From Pyrus communis (taxonomy: Eukaryota; Streptophyta; Magnoliopsida; Rosales; Rosaceae): 64,000 nt of DNA. The stretch is from the NCBI RefSeq assembly GCF_963583255.1, contig NC_084803.1:24216428-24280427 (forward strand), read 5' to 3'. Shown here piece after piece: positions 11,082 to 22,873 of the stretch. A program made the translations under genes and the position numbers. The notes under the pieces are model-generated. The model worked only from the letters and a program-made list of their open reading frames with translations, searched no databases and was not told where the DNA came from. Position 1 is the first letter of the stretch, and each line of letters opens with the position of its first letter.

Positions 11082-13019
11082 GTGAAGGTGATCCAAGGTG
11101 ATACCAAGCTATTCACCGAAGCCGAATCACACTTTGTAGACGCCAAGTTCTACATGGATGAAGACATGGTACCCGAAGCCCTTCCGGAAGATATCAAATC
11201 CACGGGCAAAGCAGTACCTAAAAAGCAGGAGTGGCAAGTCATGCCTAAAAAGCAAAAAGAGCAGACTGTGCCATCTTCAAGCAAAGACGATGACGAGTTT
11301 GCTAAACCTGCAACAACCAAGGGGAGTAGGATGCCGTCAGAAGGACCGAACGCACCCATATTTCGATATATCCCGATGTCAAGAAGGAAGAATGGTCAAT
11401 CTCCATTCGAAACTGGAACAAGAAAAGCCGACACACAGTGGCACACGGATAATGTGAAATTGCTCAAGACGAATGCAGTTTTGCCTCTGACACAGCTAGG
11501 GGGTGCTAAGGCCGCAAGACTACCACAAGGCTTCATAAAAGCTCTACCAAAGAAGGTGGAATCAAGCTTTCTCCCAACCAAGAGGACCGAGGAAGGTTTC
11601 GACCCTAACGCCTACAAACTCATGTCAAAGGCCGGGTACGACTTCGCTTCTTCTGCGGTGGCTGGAAAGAAGGTTTCAAACACTGTCAATGACGAAGAAC
11701 GTAACCTCACCAAAACTCAAAAGAAGTTGAAGGAGCATGGTTACGGAGTTAATAACAACAAAGCCGGACTTGGTTTCACACCAAATGCACCTGTGACGAT
11801 TTCAAACAAAGCGAAAAACACTAGCACTCAATACGTCAGCATGAACATTGAACAAGACCAAGAAGAGCCTAAACCCTCCCCTCGGACGTCGGTCTTCGAT
11901 AGAATGAGCCATTCAAGCTCTAGAACTTCAGTGCTTAATCGCATTGGTGGTCAAGAGCGAACCTCTGTCTTCAAGAGGCTTAACGCGCCGGCATCCCAAA
12001 GCTCTGTTTTTGAAAGGTTGTTAAAGCTTAAGAAACAAAGCAACACAGTTATCTCTCCTCTGCGACGATCAACTTCAGAAAGATTTGAAGATAATGAGAA
12101 GCCTTTTGGAAAGAGGAAGACAACACCAAAGGGAGAAAAACTCGATGGGTTAGAAGAAAAGGACGACGTTCGAAGCTTGATTCCTTCAAGGATGAAGCGC
12201 CAAGCAATCCTAGAGGTCGACACAAAAGGACCACTGAAGGTAAGGAGGCGCATCATCATCCACACTGGCAAATCTTCATGCCAACAAACCCAAGAGAACG
12301 ACACTGAAGATGAAATCCCTAAGAAAGATGTCACTTCTGGCTCTTTCAACTCAAAGTCTTCACCTCGACTGTTGGGGGCATGCTCCAAGTCAAGTGAAAT
12401 TGAAGGATGGACTCAGGTCACTCCGAAGAAACTGCACGAGAAACATATGTCTTCTCCACAAGGTCACCAATCGGAAAGGGGGCAAAGCAGCTACCATCAA
12501 CCTTCAAAGCTACATGAAAATGTTGAGGATGATGAAATTACAACACAAAGATCGTTCATGCAGGATCTTTTCTTCCTCGAAGACGTCTTCAATTCCTCGA
12601 TCAAGGCTCCTTGTTATGAAAATTGTGAGGAATGCATTTCGAAGATCGCTTCGAAGAAATTGGACAAGCAGCAACCATCTTGTCCACAAGTTTATCAGTC
12701 GAAAAAGGGGCAAAACAGCTCATGTCAACCTCCAGAACAATGTGAAAGTGTTGGAGATAATGAAATTTCGACACAAAGATCGTCCATCCCCATCACAATG
12801 TGCGACCTCTTCCCAGAAGACTTATTCAATTACTCGGTCAAGGCTCCTTCCTATGAAGATTGCGAGGAACTCCTCTCCCAGAACACCAGACAATCCTTAT
12901 GCCGACAAGCTCGAGAAGACAGCACCGAAAAGGAGATCCAAGATGTTTTCCACGTCACGGTTCAAGAAGGTAAAGAAGACGAAATCCCCGAGAAAGATGT
13001 CACTGCTGCACCACCATAG
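11082..13019 (+). pseudogene. Tat element polyprotein linker between protease and RT
   Basis: A long, low-complexity, charged region of the polyprotein, in frame with its neighbours. Visible are GYDFASSAVAGKK, a glycine-rich patch, and a run of four related S-V-F/L-x-R-L/M/I units (about 11880-12020). Two imperfect duplicate segments follow, each with HEK/KLDKQQ and SYEDCEE-like words (12420-12880). It ends at an in-frame TAG (13017-13019), after which the frame stays open into reverse transcriptase. No catalytic domain is recognised. Such a linker is usual in Tat-lineage elements. Confidence 0.75.
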
Positions 13020-15167
13020 CTCGAAGATAGGGGGCAAGCCACGATCGATGATCTCAAGGAACTCAACTTAGGTACAAGCAAGGAACCAAAGCCTATCTTC
13101 GTAAGTGCATTATTAAGTACAGACGAGATAGAGGAGTATTATCAGCTGTTGTTAGAGTACAAAGACGTCTTTGCCTGGACCTACAAAGAAATGCCCGGCC
13201 TGGACCCTATCATCGCTGTTCATCATCTTGCGGTCAGGCCTGGAACACGACCGATAAAGCAAACTCAAAGACGCTATCGATCTGAGCTTATCCCACAAAT
13301 CGAGGTCGAGATCGACAAGCTAATCGAAGCAGGCTTTATTCGAGAAGTGCAATACCCTAAGTGGATCTCCAACATCGTCATTGTCTTTAAGAAATCAGGA
13401 CAAATACGTGTTTGCGTAGACTTCCGGGATCTCAACGATGCTTGCCCAAAGGATGACTTCCCCTTGCCAATCATTGAAATCATGGTGGATGCAACCACTG
13501 GCCATGAGGCATTATCATTCATGGATGGCTCTTCTGGGTACAATCAAATTCGCATGGCCCTCGAAGATGAGGAACTAACAGCCTTTCGTACTCCAAAAGG
13601 TATCTATTGCTACAAGGTGATGCCCTTTGGTCTAAAGAACGTTGGAGCTACGTATCAACGCGCAATGCAGAAAATCTTCAATGACATGCTACACAAAAAC
13701 GTAGAATGTTACGTAGATGATGTGGTGGTTAAGACGAAGAAAAGATCAGACCATTTGAAGGATCTGCGAATAGTGTTCGAAAGGCTGCGAAAATACAACC
13801 TCAAGATGAACCCGTTAAAGTGTGCGTTTGGCATCACCTCTGGAAAATTCCTCGGCTTCATCGTCAAGCACCGTGGTATTGAAGTAGACCAATCAAAGAT
13901 CAAGGCCATTCAAAGCATGCCCGAGCCAAGAAACCTGCACGAGCTGAAAAGTCTACAAGGACGGCTAGCCTTCATCAGACGCTTCATCTCCAACCTCGCA
14001 GGGCGTTGTCAACCGTTTAGTCGCCTTATGAAGAAAGATGTTCCATTCGTATGGGACAAAGCATGCCATAATGCTTTTGAAAGTATAAAGAAATATTTGT
14101 CAAGTCTACCTGTCCTGGGGGCACCTGTGCCCGGGAAACCACTCATATTGTATATTGCTGCTCAGGAAAGTTCAATCGGAGCACTCTTAGCGCAAGAGAA
14201 TGAATCCCAAAGAGAAGGAGCACTTTACTACCTCAGTCGAACTCTCACCAGTGCTGAGTTGAACTATTCCCCAATAGAAAAGATGTGCCTCGCTTTGGTG
14301 TTTGCCATTCAGAAACTCAGACATTACATGCATGCTTACACCATCCACTTGGTTGTTAAAGCCGACCCTGTCAAATACGTTATGACTAAGCCAGTCTTGA
14401 CAGGGCGACTCGCTAAATGGGCTTTGCTTCTTAATCAATATGAGATCATATACGTCCCAGCTAAAGCCGTCAAGGGACAAGCGCTAGCAGACTTCCTTGC
14501 CGATCATCCAATCCCGGCTGATTGGAAAATCTCAAACGACTTGCCTGACGAGGAGGTGTTCTACATCGACATCTTCCCGACATGGACGATGTTCTTCGAC
14601 GGATCTGCACGAACAGACGGAGCGGGGGCAGGAGTAGTATTCATGTCACCACAAAGGCACATACTACCTTACTCCTTCCAACTGAATGAGCTATGCTCCA
14701 ACAATGTTGCTGAGTACCAAGCATTGATCATCGAGCTCCAAATCGCGATCAACATGGAAATCACAGCTCTTGAGGTATATGGCGATTCCAAGCTCATAAT
14801 CAATCAACTCTTAACTGAGTATGAGGTGAGGAAAGATGATCTCATCCCATACTTCCGGCTAGCGACCCAACTGCTACAAAAGTTCGAAGCTGTGACACTA
14901 GAACATGTGCCAAGAAAGGAAAATCAAATGGCAGACGCTCTCGCCAATCTAGCCTCGAGTATGACACTAGGAAAAGATGAAGTTGCAGACGTGCCAGTTT
15001 GCCAAATATGGGTGATTCCGCTCGTTAATGAAATGTCACTAGATGATACAAATGTCATCTCAGTACTTCCAGTCGATGCTGAAGAGTGGAGACAGCCGCT
15101 GATCGACTACTTAGAGCACGGAAAGCTTCCAGATGATCTTAGACACCGTTCCGAAATACGTCGATGA
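13020..15167 (+). pseudogene. Tat element reverse transcriptase and dual RNase H
   Basis: Copies element RNA into DNA. The RT core carries YRMIPFGL-like and LKNVGATYQRAM words and the catalytic YVDD at 13710-13721. The first RNase H (about 14100-14520) has the LSRTLTSAELNYSPIEK and QALADFLADHP segments of the ordinary Ty3 domain. A second RNase H (about 14580-14960) begins FFDGSARTDGAGAG, continues with VYGDSKLIINQL and ends MADALANLAS. This is the extra archaeal-type RNase H of Tat elements. Reading is in the same frame as integrase, but a TGA at 15165-15167 intervenes. Confidence 0.92.
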
Positions 15168-16334
15168 GCACCTCGCTTCCTTTACTACAAAGGAACACTC
15201 TACCGACGCTCTTTTGAAGGACTGCTCCTGAGATGCCTAGGTGAGGAAGAAGTTAATCAAGCCATGGAAGAAGCACATTCAGGTGTGTGTGGGGCACATC
15301 AATCTGAACCAAAGCTACATTTCCAGCTTAAAAGAATGGGTTACTACTGGCCGAGCATGGTGAAGGACTGCCTGGAACACGCCAAAAGGTGCCAAGCCTG
15401 CCAATTTCACGCCAACTTCATACATCAACCGCCTGAACCATTACACCCTACAATTGCTTCATGGCCGTTCGACGCATGGGGATTGGACGTTGTAGGACCA
15501 ATTACGCCAAAGTCATCTGCAGGGGAAGCTTACATCCTAGCTGCAACAGATTACTTCTCCAAGTGGGCTGAAGCCATACCTTTAAAGGAAGTAAAAAAGG
15601 AAACTGTTGTTCGTTTCATCAAGGAGCATATCATCCACCAATATGGGGTGCCTCGCTACATTATCACTGACAATGGAAAGCAATTCTCCAACCGACTCGT
15701 GGACGAGCTTTGCGACAAATACAAGTTCAAGCAGCACAAGTCTTCCATGTATCATGCTCCGGCCAACGGCCTCGCGGAAGCATTCAACAAGACGTTGTGC
15801 AACCTCCTGAAAAAGGTAATCGGCCGAACAAAGAGAGACTGGCATGAAAGAATAAGTGAAGCACTTTGGGCATATAGGACTACACATAGGACTCCTACCC
15901 AAGCTACACCTTATTCTCTCGTATATGGCGTAGAAGCTGTTCTACCGCTTCAAAGTCAAATCCCCTCACTAAGGATGGCTATACAAGAAGGCTTGACTGA
16001 TGAAGAAAATGCAAAGTTGCGCCTTCAAGAGTTGGAAGCGTTGGATGAGAAAAGGCTCGAAGCTCAACAACACTTGGAATGCTACCAAGCACGGTTATCC
16101 AAGGCATTCAACAAGAAAGTCCGCCCAAGGTCTTTCCAAGCCGGAGATCTCGTGCTGGCATTGCGTAGGCCTATCATTACAACTCATAAGACAAAAAGCA
16201 AGTTCACATCAAAGTGGGATGGACCCTACGTAATACAAGAGATTTACACCAATGGCGCCTACTTAATCATGGCAGACGACGGGTTGAAGATCGGCCCCAT
16301 CAACGGCAGATTTTTGAAGCGCTACTACCCCTAA
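15168..16334 (+). pseudogene. Tat element integrase
   Basis: Inserts the DNA copy into the chromosome. A zinc-binding H-H-C-C segment (HSGVCGAHQ...CQACQ) lies at about 15270-15410. The DDE core shows D in WGLDVVGP, D in IITDNGKQF and E in GLAEAFNK. The C-terminal part (FQAGDLVLALRR, KWDGPYVI) is the usual GPY/F-type DNA-binding module. It is in frame with the RT block and terminates at TAA 16332-16334. No start of its own; expression would depend on reading from upstream. Confidence 0.92.
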
Positions 16335-16675
16335 AGCAAACGCACCACGCTCCTGGCCCGCAAGAGCATAAACTGTGTACGGCAAAATCATCAAAAAAAA
16401 AAAAAAAAACCATCACTCATTTGAACTACGTCATGACTTGATCCCTCCTCAACCAAGGGTACGTAGGCAACTTGAAACTTCAAAACATCAAGTACAGTCA
16501 CATCATCAAAATAAAAAAAAAATAAATAAAAAAATAAAAAAAGGGAAATAACACATCTTGGTGATGTATATGTTTTATCTGTATTTAGCACAATACACTG
16601 AATAAATTAAAGCATGTTCATTGATCTCCGAGAAATTACAAGTGCGTACAAAAAAAAAAAAAAAAGATGAAGCTT
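16335..16675 (+). other. Non-coding spacer after integrase
   Basis: Contains A-homopolymers (16392-16408, 16651-16665) and the conserved pieces GAACTACGTCATGACTTGAT and GGGTACGTAGGCAACTTG (about 16423-16472). Related words occur on the minus strand at 53418-53465. No coding content. Confidence 0.6.
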
Positions 16676-17314
16676 TCACAAAGGATGTTCACGTGAAGCC
16701 CCAGTACTTGGCAAAACTCTAGGAGCGGGAGGCATTAGAGCGGGAAGCATCGAAGCAGGAGGCATCGAAGATAGATCATTCGAGGCCTCAATACTTGGTG
16801 GAACGCTGGATGACCCAGGAAAAAGGTGCCTCTGGAGATAAGCCGCAAGCCTTTGACGGTCACTTTGAATCCGACCTTCAGATTCTTGCAGCTCATCAAG
16901 CTTCCTCTTCATGCCCGTCGAATAGTTATTTGCAAGCACGTGCAAACTTCTATTCTCGTGCTTACGCTGTTTGTTCTCTTGCTTGAGATTTTCCACCTCT
17001 GCCATCAACGATTCAACTTGACAGGAGCGAGCAAGTAGGCGTTGGCCCATGTTGGACACAGAGCCCACACACTGAACGCTGAGAGCTAGGGACTCTTGAA
17101 CGGCCAACTCATCGGACCGTCTTGAAAGCAGCCTACTATCTTTGGGAGTAAGGAGGTTCCTAGCTACTATCGTAGCTGTTGTTGCATCCATCATCACGGA
17201 GTCTTCACCTGTAAGAGGGCCATTAGAAAATAAAAAAGACGGGCACCATACCTTACCTTGACGCGGCACACTGCTGAGACTCAAATCTAAGCAAATGTTA
17301 GATGGGTTGGCCAT
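16676..17314 (-). CDS. Antisense ORF of the Tat element (212 aa)
   Basis: An intact ORF opposite to gag-pol, between integrase and the 3' LTR. The product starts MANPSNICLDLSLSS. A leucine/glutamate-rich coiled-coil-like segment runs from about residue 100 to 165 (SLMAEVENLKQEN...MKRKLDELQESEGRIQ), and the C-terminus is proline/methionine-rich. Its function is unknown. Antisense ORFs in this place are known from other Tat-lineage elements (for example gene23 of maize Grande). It is notable that this ORF is open while gag-pol carries several stops. It could be translated only from a minus-strand transcript; no promoter was identified. Confidence 0.6.
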   Translation of the reverse strand: MANPSNICLDLSLSSVPRQGKVWCPSFLFSNGPLTGEDSVMMDATTATIVARNLLTPKDSRLLSRRSDELAVQESLALSVQCVGSVSNMGQRLLARSCQVESLMAEVENLKQENKQRKHENRSLHVLANNYSTGMKRKLDELQESEGRIQSDRQRLAAYLQRHLFPGSSSVPPSIEASNDLSSMPPASMLPALMPPAPRVLPSTGASREHPL

Positions 17315-18635
17315 TTTTCAAAGGTGTTAAAAGAGAAGGGTCAGATGGAGAAAAATCTCAAGGGGCTGTTAAAACAAAATACACCGGAGATGATTTTCAG
17401 GAATGAGCAACCTTCAAGATGTGGATGTTGGAGGTAATCGATACCTCTATAAAGAGGAGAGGCGACACGACCATCGATTCAAAAATGGAAGAGACACTAC
17501 TCTTCAAAATCTCAAAAGCCAGATAAAAGGCGTAAGTTAGGCGATGCTTTCTCGGCTTTTCAGAAAACGCGTGCAACTTTGTCAAAAGATCTCTGACAAA
17601 GCCGCATCCGCACTACTGTTTGCCATTCAGAAATCAAAGAGGCGCTTGCTAAAAAATCGACGAAGCATTTGTTCAGAAATCGAAGAGACACTTGCTCAAA
17701 AATCGAAGAAGCGTTTGTTCAGAAATCAAAGAGGTAACACCCTCCGAACCTCAAAAGCTGGGCCGCTTATTCAAGGATCGAAGAGTCATCACTCTCTGAA
17801 TTTCAAAAGCTGGGCTCTTCCAGATTTGTCATCACCCTTCATATGCAACCCCAGCTTTGCAGAAATCACGAGCAACTTTGTCAAAGATTTCTGACAAAGT
17901 TGAGAACGCGTGAATCTTACTGTTCGGTAAAGGAACAGTACCACCACTTGCTATTGGGAAATCCCTATATATGTCAACCTTCATCTTTTATGGCAAGGCA
18001 GACCTGCAAAAAAAAAAAATGCCCAACTCTTCCTCACCTCTGAGGGCGCACTCCCAGCAAAGCCTTTCGAAATACTCAATTTTTTCTTCTTCCCCAAAGA
18101 AGATACCAGATGCCTGGAGTACAGATGACCCAGGAGGAAACGGTAGATTGAAGCATGTGGAGACAAGCACAACAAATACATATACTGATCCATTCGCCGC
18201 TTCTTCAAAAGCAAAGGTATCTCATATCATCAAGGTCAAAAGCAAAAGTATCTCATATCATGCTCTTTCCCTGTTTTTTTCTTTGTCCTTGTTCTTACTC
18301 GCATGGCAAAGTGAAAGAGCAATCAGCCGGCACTTGGAGTCAGTCTTCCGATCTGGAACCGACTGCCTGGAATCTATTCCCTGGTTGCTTACCTAGCGTT
18401 GCTCTCGAGTAGTCATCTTCAACGGTTGATACACTTCCAGAGAAGGGACCACTTCTGCAAAGGAGAGCAAGTAAGGCAAGTGAAAATGATACATTAAAGC
18501 ATGTGGAGACAAGCAACAACTGCATATGATGAGCTATCCTCTAACCCTCTTCAATACGAATTGGAGAGATTGAACAAAGAAACAGAAAAAATGAGTAAAG
18601 CTCAGACCTTCGGGGGAGACCAAAAGAATCCTGCT
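17315..18635 (+). other. Non-coding 3' region of the Tat element
   Basis: Holds degenerate direct repeats built from AGAAATCGAAGAG / AAAAATCGAAGAAGCG words (17620-17800) and an oligo-A tract (18008-18019). Next comes the stretch shared with 1-605. No ORF with recognisable features. Confidence 0.6.
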
Positions 18636-18980
18636 GCCCAGTTCAAGAGTAGCACAAAGGAAAATCAACGATTGGAGGAAACCAGAAAATCTTCCAGTCG
18701 AACTCAAGATCAAGCCTCGATGGCCCTTGAAGAAATTTCCAGCCCAGTTCAAGAGTAGCACAAAGGAAAATCAACGATTGGAGGAAACCAGAAAATCTTC
18801 CAGTCGAACTCAAGATCAAGCCTCGATGGCCCTTGAAGAAATTTCCAGCCCAGTTCAAGACTAAGCCTGTGGAAAATCAACGATTGGAGGAAACCAGAAA
18901 ATCTTCCAGTCGAACTCAAGATCAAGCCTCAATGGCCCTTGAAGAAATTTCCAGCCCAATTCAAGATCAAGCCTCGACGG
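18636..18980 (+). repeat. 106-bp tandem repeat before the polypurine tract
   Basis: Three complete units begin at 18636, 18742 and 18848 (GCCCAGTTCAAGA), with a partial one from 18954. The period is 106 bp. Only a trace of this unit remains in the relic at 1-605. Confidence 0.9.
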
Positions 18981-19058
18981 CCCTTAGGTTGACATCTACA
19001 TTAAGGGACTTCAAAACGCATCTTCTACACGTGACAAGCACATGTCTACGACGCGCCT

Positions 19059-19073
19059 TGAAGTGGGGGCATT
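19059..19073 (+). other. Polypurine tract of the Tat element
   Basis: TGAAGTGGGGGCATT lies directly before the TG of the 3' LTR at 19074, where plus-strand DNA synthesis starts. Confidence 0.75.
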
Positions 19074-20315
19074 TGTAGACATCGAAATTTCAGTGAAACA
19101 AATGTTCACCAATGCATTAAAGTTTTGACGTGTCAAGGCATACATGGCATACGCCACGTGTTGTACAAATTGTACACATGGCGTGTGACTCAACAAAATA
19201 GGAAGAAATACCCTTGAAGGATTAAACAAGTTTTTCTTCTCATTTTGGGCAATGACAAGGCAAGTACATTTCAACCCATTGAGGATCAAAACAAGTTTTT
19301 CTTCTCATGTTTGGCAATGACAAGGCAAGCACACTTCAATCCATTACGGATCAAAGCAAGTTTTTCTCATTTGGGCAATGACAAAGCATACACATTTCAA
19401 GTTTAAAATGGTGTTAAGTGGGAAATTAGGCCATAAGTTAGACCACTTCAAGTTTAAAATGGTATTAAGTGGGAAATTAGGCCATAAGTTACACCACTTC
19501 AATTTCAATATTGCATTAAGTGGGAAATTAGGCCATAAGTTAGACCACTTCAAGTTTAAAATGGTATTAAGTGGGAAATTAGGCCATAAGTTACACCACT
19601 TCAATTTCAATATTGCATTAAGTGGGAAAATTAGGCAATGGTGCTTGGAAAGAAAAAAAATATTTTGTGGTGGTGATTCATTCTCAAAGCCTATAAATAG
19701 GCTTCTCCATCAAGGTATCAAGCATCAACCAATTCACAAATACATTTCTCTACTCCCAAATTGGAAGAGAACTCCCCAAATCCTTGAAGCTTTGAAACTC
19801 TAAAGCTTTCAAGCAAATCCCGAAGGATCAAGAAAGCTCTCTTCGTTCTTCGTTAAATCCTCTTTCAAGATCAAGCCCCGACGGCCCTTGAAGAAAGTGT
19901 TCATCCGTTCATCCTAAGCATAAGCCCCCAACGACCCTTTGGATCAACAACCTCAACAAATCCACACATCCAATCGTTCTTCAAGATTAAGCCCAAAAGC
20001 CCTTGAAGATCCGCTCATCCATCAACCTTCAAGATCAAGCCCAAAAGCCCTTGAAGAAATCCACACAACCATTATTCAAGATCAAGCCCCGACGGCCCTT
20101 GAAGAAAGTGTTCATCCGTTCATCAACTGTTCATCCTTAGATCAAGCCCCGACGGCCCTTTGGATCAACAACTCATCCACAAACCTACACCCTACGAAGA
20201 TAGAATCAGAGGACCAAATTTGAGAGAGATCGTAACCCCAAAATCATAAACACAAAAATATTATTTTGTACACGTTATTCTGGTTTCTTGTTTCAAGGAA
20301 TCTTTCGTGTTCACA
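19074..20315 (+). repeat. 3' LTR of the Tat element
   Basis: 1242 bp, TG...CA, nearly identical to 7053-8295. It is followed by GTACT, the target duplication. It includes the second copy of the 51-bp minisatellite (19395-19633) and of the TATA box (19692-19699). Confidence 0.95.
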
Positions 20316-20320
20316 GTACT

Positions 20321-20640
20321 ATTCCGTGTACCAGTCAATTATAATTTATACGTACAAAATAAATAGATTTAAATCTACTTAATAAATATATATACACACA
20401 CACACACACACGGAACTTGATTGATGGCATACGAATTCTCCAAAACTAATTTCAACGATCCCAACCGTCAAACTTGTTTGTATATGCTTTGAGATCACAT
20501 CAACAAAAAATCATAAAAAATAAACATTCAGAGATCAAGTAACGGGACAAAACTTTTCAACGGTTATAAACGAAAAATCACAATTTAACGGTTATTTTAA
20601 CTCCGATTTTGATGATTTTTTTATAACTACACTCCTTGAC
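20321..20640. repeat. Spacer with CA repeat and a partial 340-bp satellite unit
   Basis: A (CA)n run lies at about 20394-20412. From 20431 to 20640 the sequence matches the second part of the tandem unit found at 22874-24360, ending ACTCCTTGAC just before the solo LTR. It is the left piece of the array interrupted by that LTR. Confidence 0.8.
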
Positions 20641-22873
20641 TGACACACCCCGACCGAGACCGGAGCGTGCTGGCCGTCACACGAAGGTGACGTAGCCATG
20701 TGCACGTGCGGAAGCTAATAAAGTAGTAATATAAAAGTACGAATAATCAAAAAACTAGCATACAAGGTACTAATACAAGTGCTAGTAAGTGATATACAAA
20801 TTCAGAGCAGGTCTAAAGCAGTCCAAACAAAAATGACAACAGCAGTACGCCCGAAGGCGACCCTACAATAGGGAGTGTCTGTCAGAACGCCGGAGAGCCC
20901 TCAAAGGAAACCACCGCAACGGCTAAGCAACTAGAACCTGGAGGGGCGCAAAACAAAAGCGTGAGTGGGCAAAAACAAAGCTCTTTGAAAACCATTTAGT
21001 AAAATACATTCTAACCCCTAGCCGTAAAACCTGTATACTTCCCAGAAAAATAAACATATATACGTATGTATAAACATGCAAAACATGCTCAAGGGTATGC
21101 CAATCATGCTCAAGATATGCCATGCCAAAGCCTCATTATGAATGTAAGTGCCCAGGTATAAATCATATCAACATCATAACATCTGGCAGCCGGAGTCACC
21201 TAACGTGACCTGTACGGCTGCATCTAGAGCTCAAATCTCAACTTTATAACCGAACCTGCCCACGAGTCGGAACCACTCAAGGTGGTCTGTACGACAGGCC
21301 TGGGTGTAATATATATATACGCTCTAGTGCTACGATCACGTGAAGGCTGTGCGAATAATCGCGGGTCACCTACGAGTCGGAACCACCTAATGTGGTCTGT
21401 ACGACAGGCCTATGCACCTAACTTGGATCCAAGCTGAGCGTGTGGTGCGGGAGGTGAACATCACGTGAAGGACTGTGCCCTACTCTGGGCGGGAGCACTA
21501 ACACCGGGGGCGCAGGTTATGAGCTCTCTAAGTCTCTCAACTACTGCTGAAAGTAAATATGAATACCACTTACCTGGCACTTACCTGTGCGTCCACAGCA
21601 CCCAATATGCATATATATATATGTATGCCACTACTAATGCGTGCAATGATGCATAAACGATAATAATAACATGCATGGCATAAGGTAAATAACCCTTTTT
21701 AATTCAATTTCTGGGAATATAAATGTATATAGGTATATACGGAAAACAAAAGCCCACTCACTGGTATGTAGAAGGGTCGTAGCCCCCCTGCCTCGCGTGT
21801 GCACGCTCGTCCTCGGGATATGTGTCACCTAAATGCGAAACAACTATAAAAACGTTAACTTTAAAGCACATAACCAACTTCTCGTAATAACTTCTCATAC
21901 ATTGCTCAAAATGGACAAATGAATATACCAACGAGCTCTACACAACCTCAGGATCACAACCATATTTTTAGAATAATTTTCCTCCGCCGCACGCGCCCCC
22001 ACGCGCCGGCCAAGGCACGGACCTACGCGCCCCCCACGCGCGGCCACGTGCCATGCACACTGACGGTGTCAACAGACGCCGTCAGGAATATTCCGTTAAA
22101 CTAACGGAATATTCCGTTAAACCTAACTGATGCCGTTAACGGCGTCAGGAATATTCCGTCAAATTTGATGGAATATTCCGTCTCCTTCTCAAATCAGTCC
22201 CCGACGCCGGCGCCGTCGCCGTCGCCGGAAAACCTGCAACTCACAATTTCTCATTCGTTTTTCCACCTTTTTCCACGATTCTTGCACCAAAATCAACCCT
22301 AGAGCTAGTAGAACATGTCCCAACAAGTTTTAAGGTCGAAAACTACAAGATTATACCTGTCCAAAAACTCCAAACTCGGCCACTTCGAACCAAGCCTTCC
22401 CGACGTCCAAATTCGTCCAACGATCTACTCCGACGCTCCTTAGGACCTCACCAACACATCTACAAGCTTCAAATGTCCAAAAACTAAGTAAATTAATCTT
22501 GCATGAACAGTAACTAAAACGGACATGGCGATATCGACGTGAAAACGTCGATGTTCTTACCTGAAAATGGTATCACTGGACTCCTCACAGCCTCACCAAC
22601 TCGATGGTGTCCTTGGTTTCCTCGATCTGGTACGGTTTGAGGGGTATGTGTGTTGGTCCGTACGTTTTAGGAAGAAGAAGAAGGATAGAGGACTCGGGGG
22701 AGAGGGAAAGAGAGAATGACAGAGGGTGAGGGAGAGTGAGACAGTGTGGGTGTGTGGCCCTAAGCTTGCCAACACCACACAAAACAACCAAAAACAATAA
22801 TACGAAAACAAGCTAGGGGTAAAAGGGTCATTTCATATGCACGTTTCCGATAATTCCGAGACGGGATGTCACA
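20641..22873 (-). mobile_element. Solo LTR (2.2 kb) inserted in the tandem array
   Basis: Starts TGACACACCCCGACC and ends GATGTCACA. It is flanked by a perfect 5-bp duplication TTGAC (20636-20640 and 22874-22878). TG...CA ends, 5-bp duplication and absence of internal domains indicate a solo LTR. Orientation is judged from a related LTR end next to a minus-strand primer site at 5905, so the element is read on the minus strand and is probably of the chromovirus type. It contains two copies of a CCACGAGTCGGAACCA...TGGTCTGTACGACAGGCCT block and four GGAATATTCC palindromes. Short ORFs here are not credible. Confidence 0.8.
22085..22179. repeat. Cluster of four GGAATATTCC palindromes
   Basis: GGAATATTCC occurs at 22085, 22106, 22148 and 22170; the second lies in the longer palindrome AACGGAATATTCCGTT. 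Between them are GCCGTTAACGGC and paired GTCAGG/CCTAAC words. They may be protein-binding sites or a stem-forming region of the LTR. Confidence 0.8.

Larger units (their letters stand above)
7053..20315 (+). mobile_element. Complete Tat-lineage Ty3/Gypsy LTR retrotransposon (13.3 kb)
   Basis: Two LTRs of 1243 and 1242 bp run TGTAGACA...TTCACA. They are flanked by a perfect 5-bp target duplication GTACT (7048-7052 and 20316-20320). Primer-binding site, gag, protease, reverse transcriptase, two successive RNase H domains, integrase, an antisense ORF and a polypurine tract follow in order. A second, archaeal-type RNase H after the ordinary one, and an antisense ORF downstream of integrase, are marks of the Tat lineage. 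By eye the LTRs differ by about 8 substitutions and one single-base indel, so insertion is recent. Even so the coding region carries four in-frame stops and one frameshift, so this copy is not autonomous. Confidence 0.95.

Noticed and set aside
11158..13071. Further plus- and minus-strand ORFs (for example 12310-13071 plus, 11951-12388 minus)
   Set aside because: Shadows of the retrotransposon polyprotein frame, which alone continues through the neighbouring domains.
22585..22811. Minus-strand ORFs of 70-72 codons
   Set aside because: Low-complexity serine/leucine products inside a solo LTR; no start context or homology.
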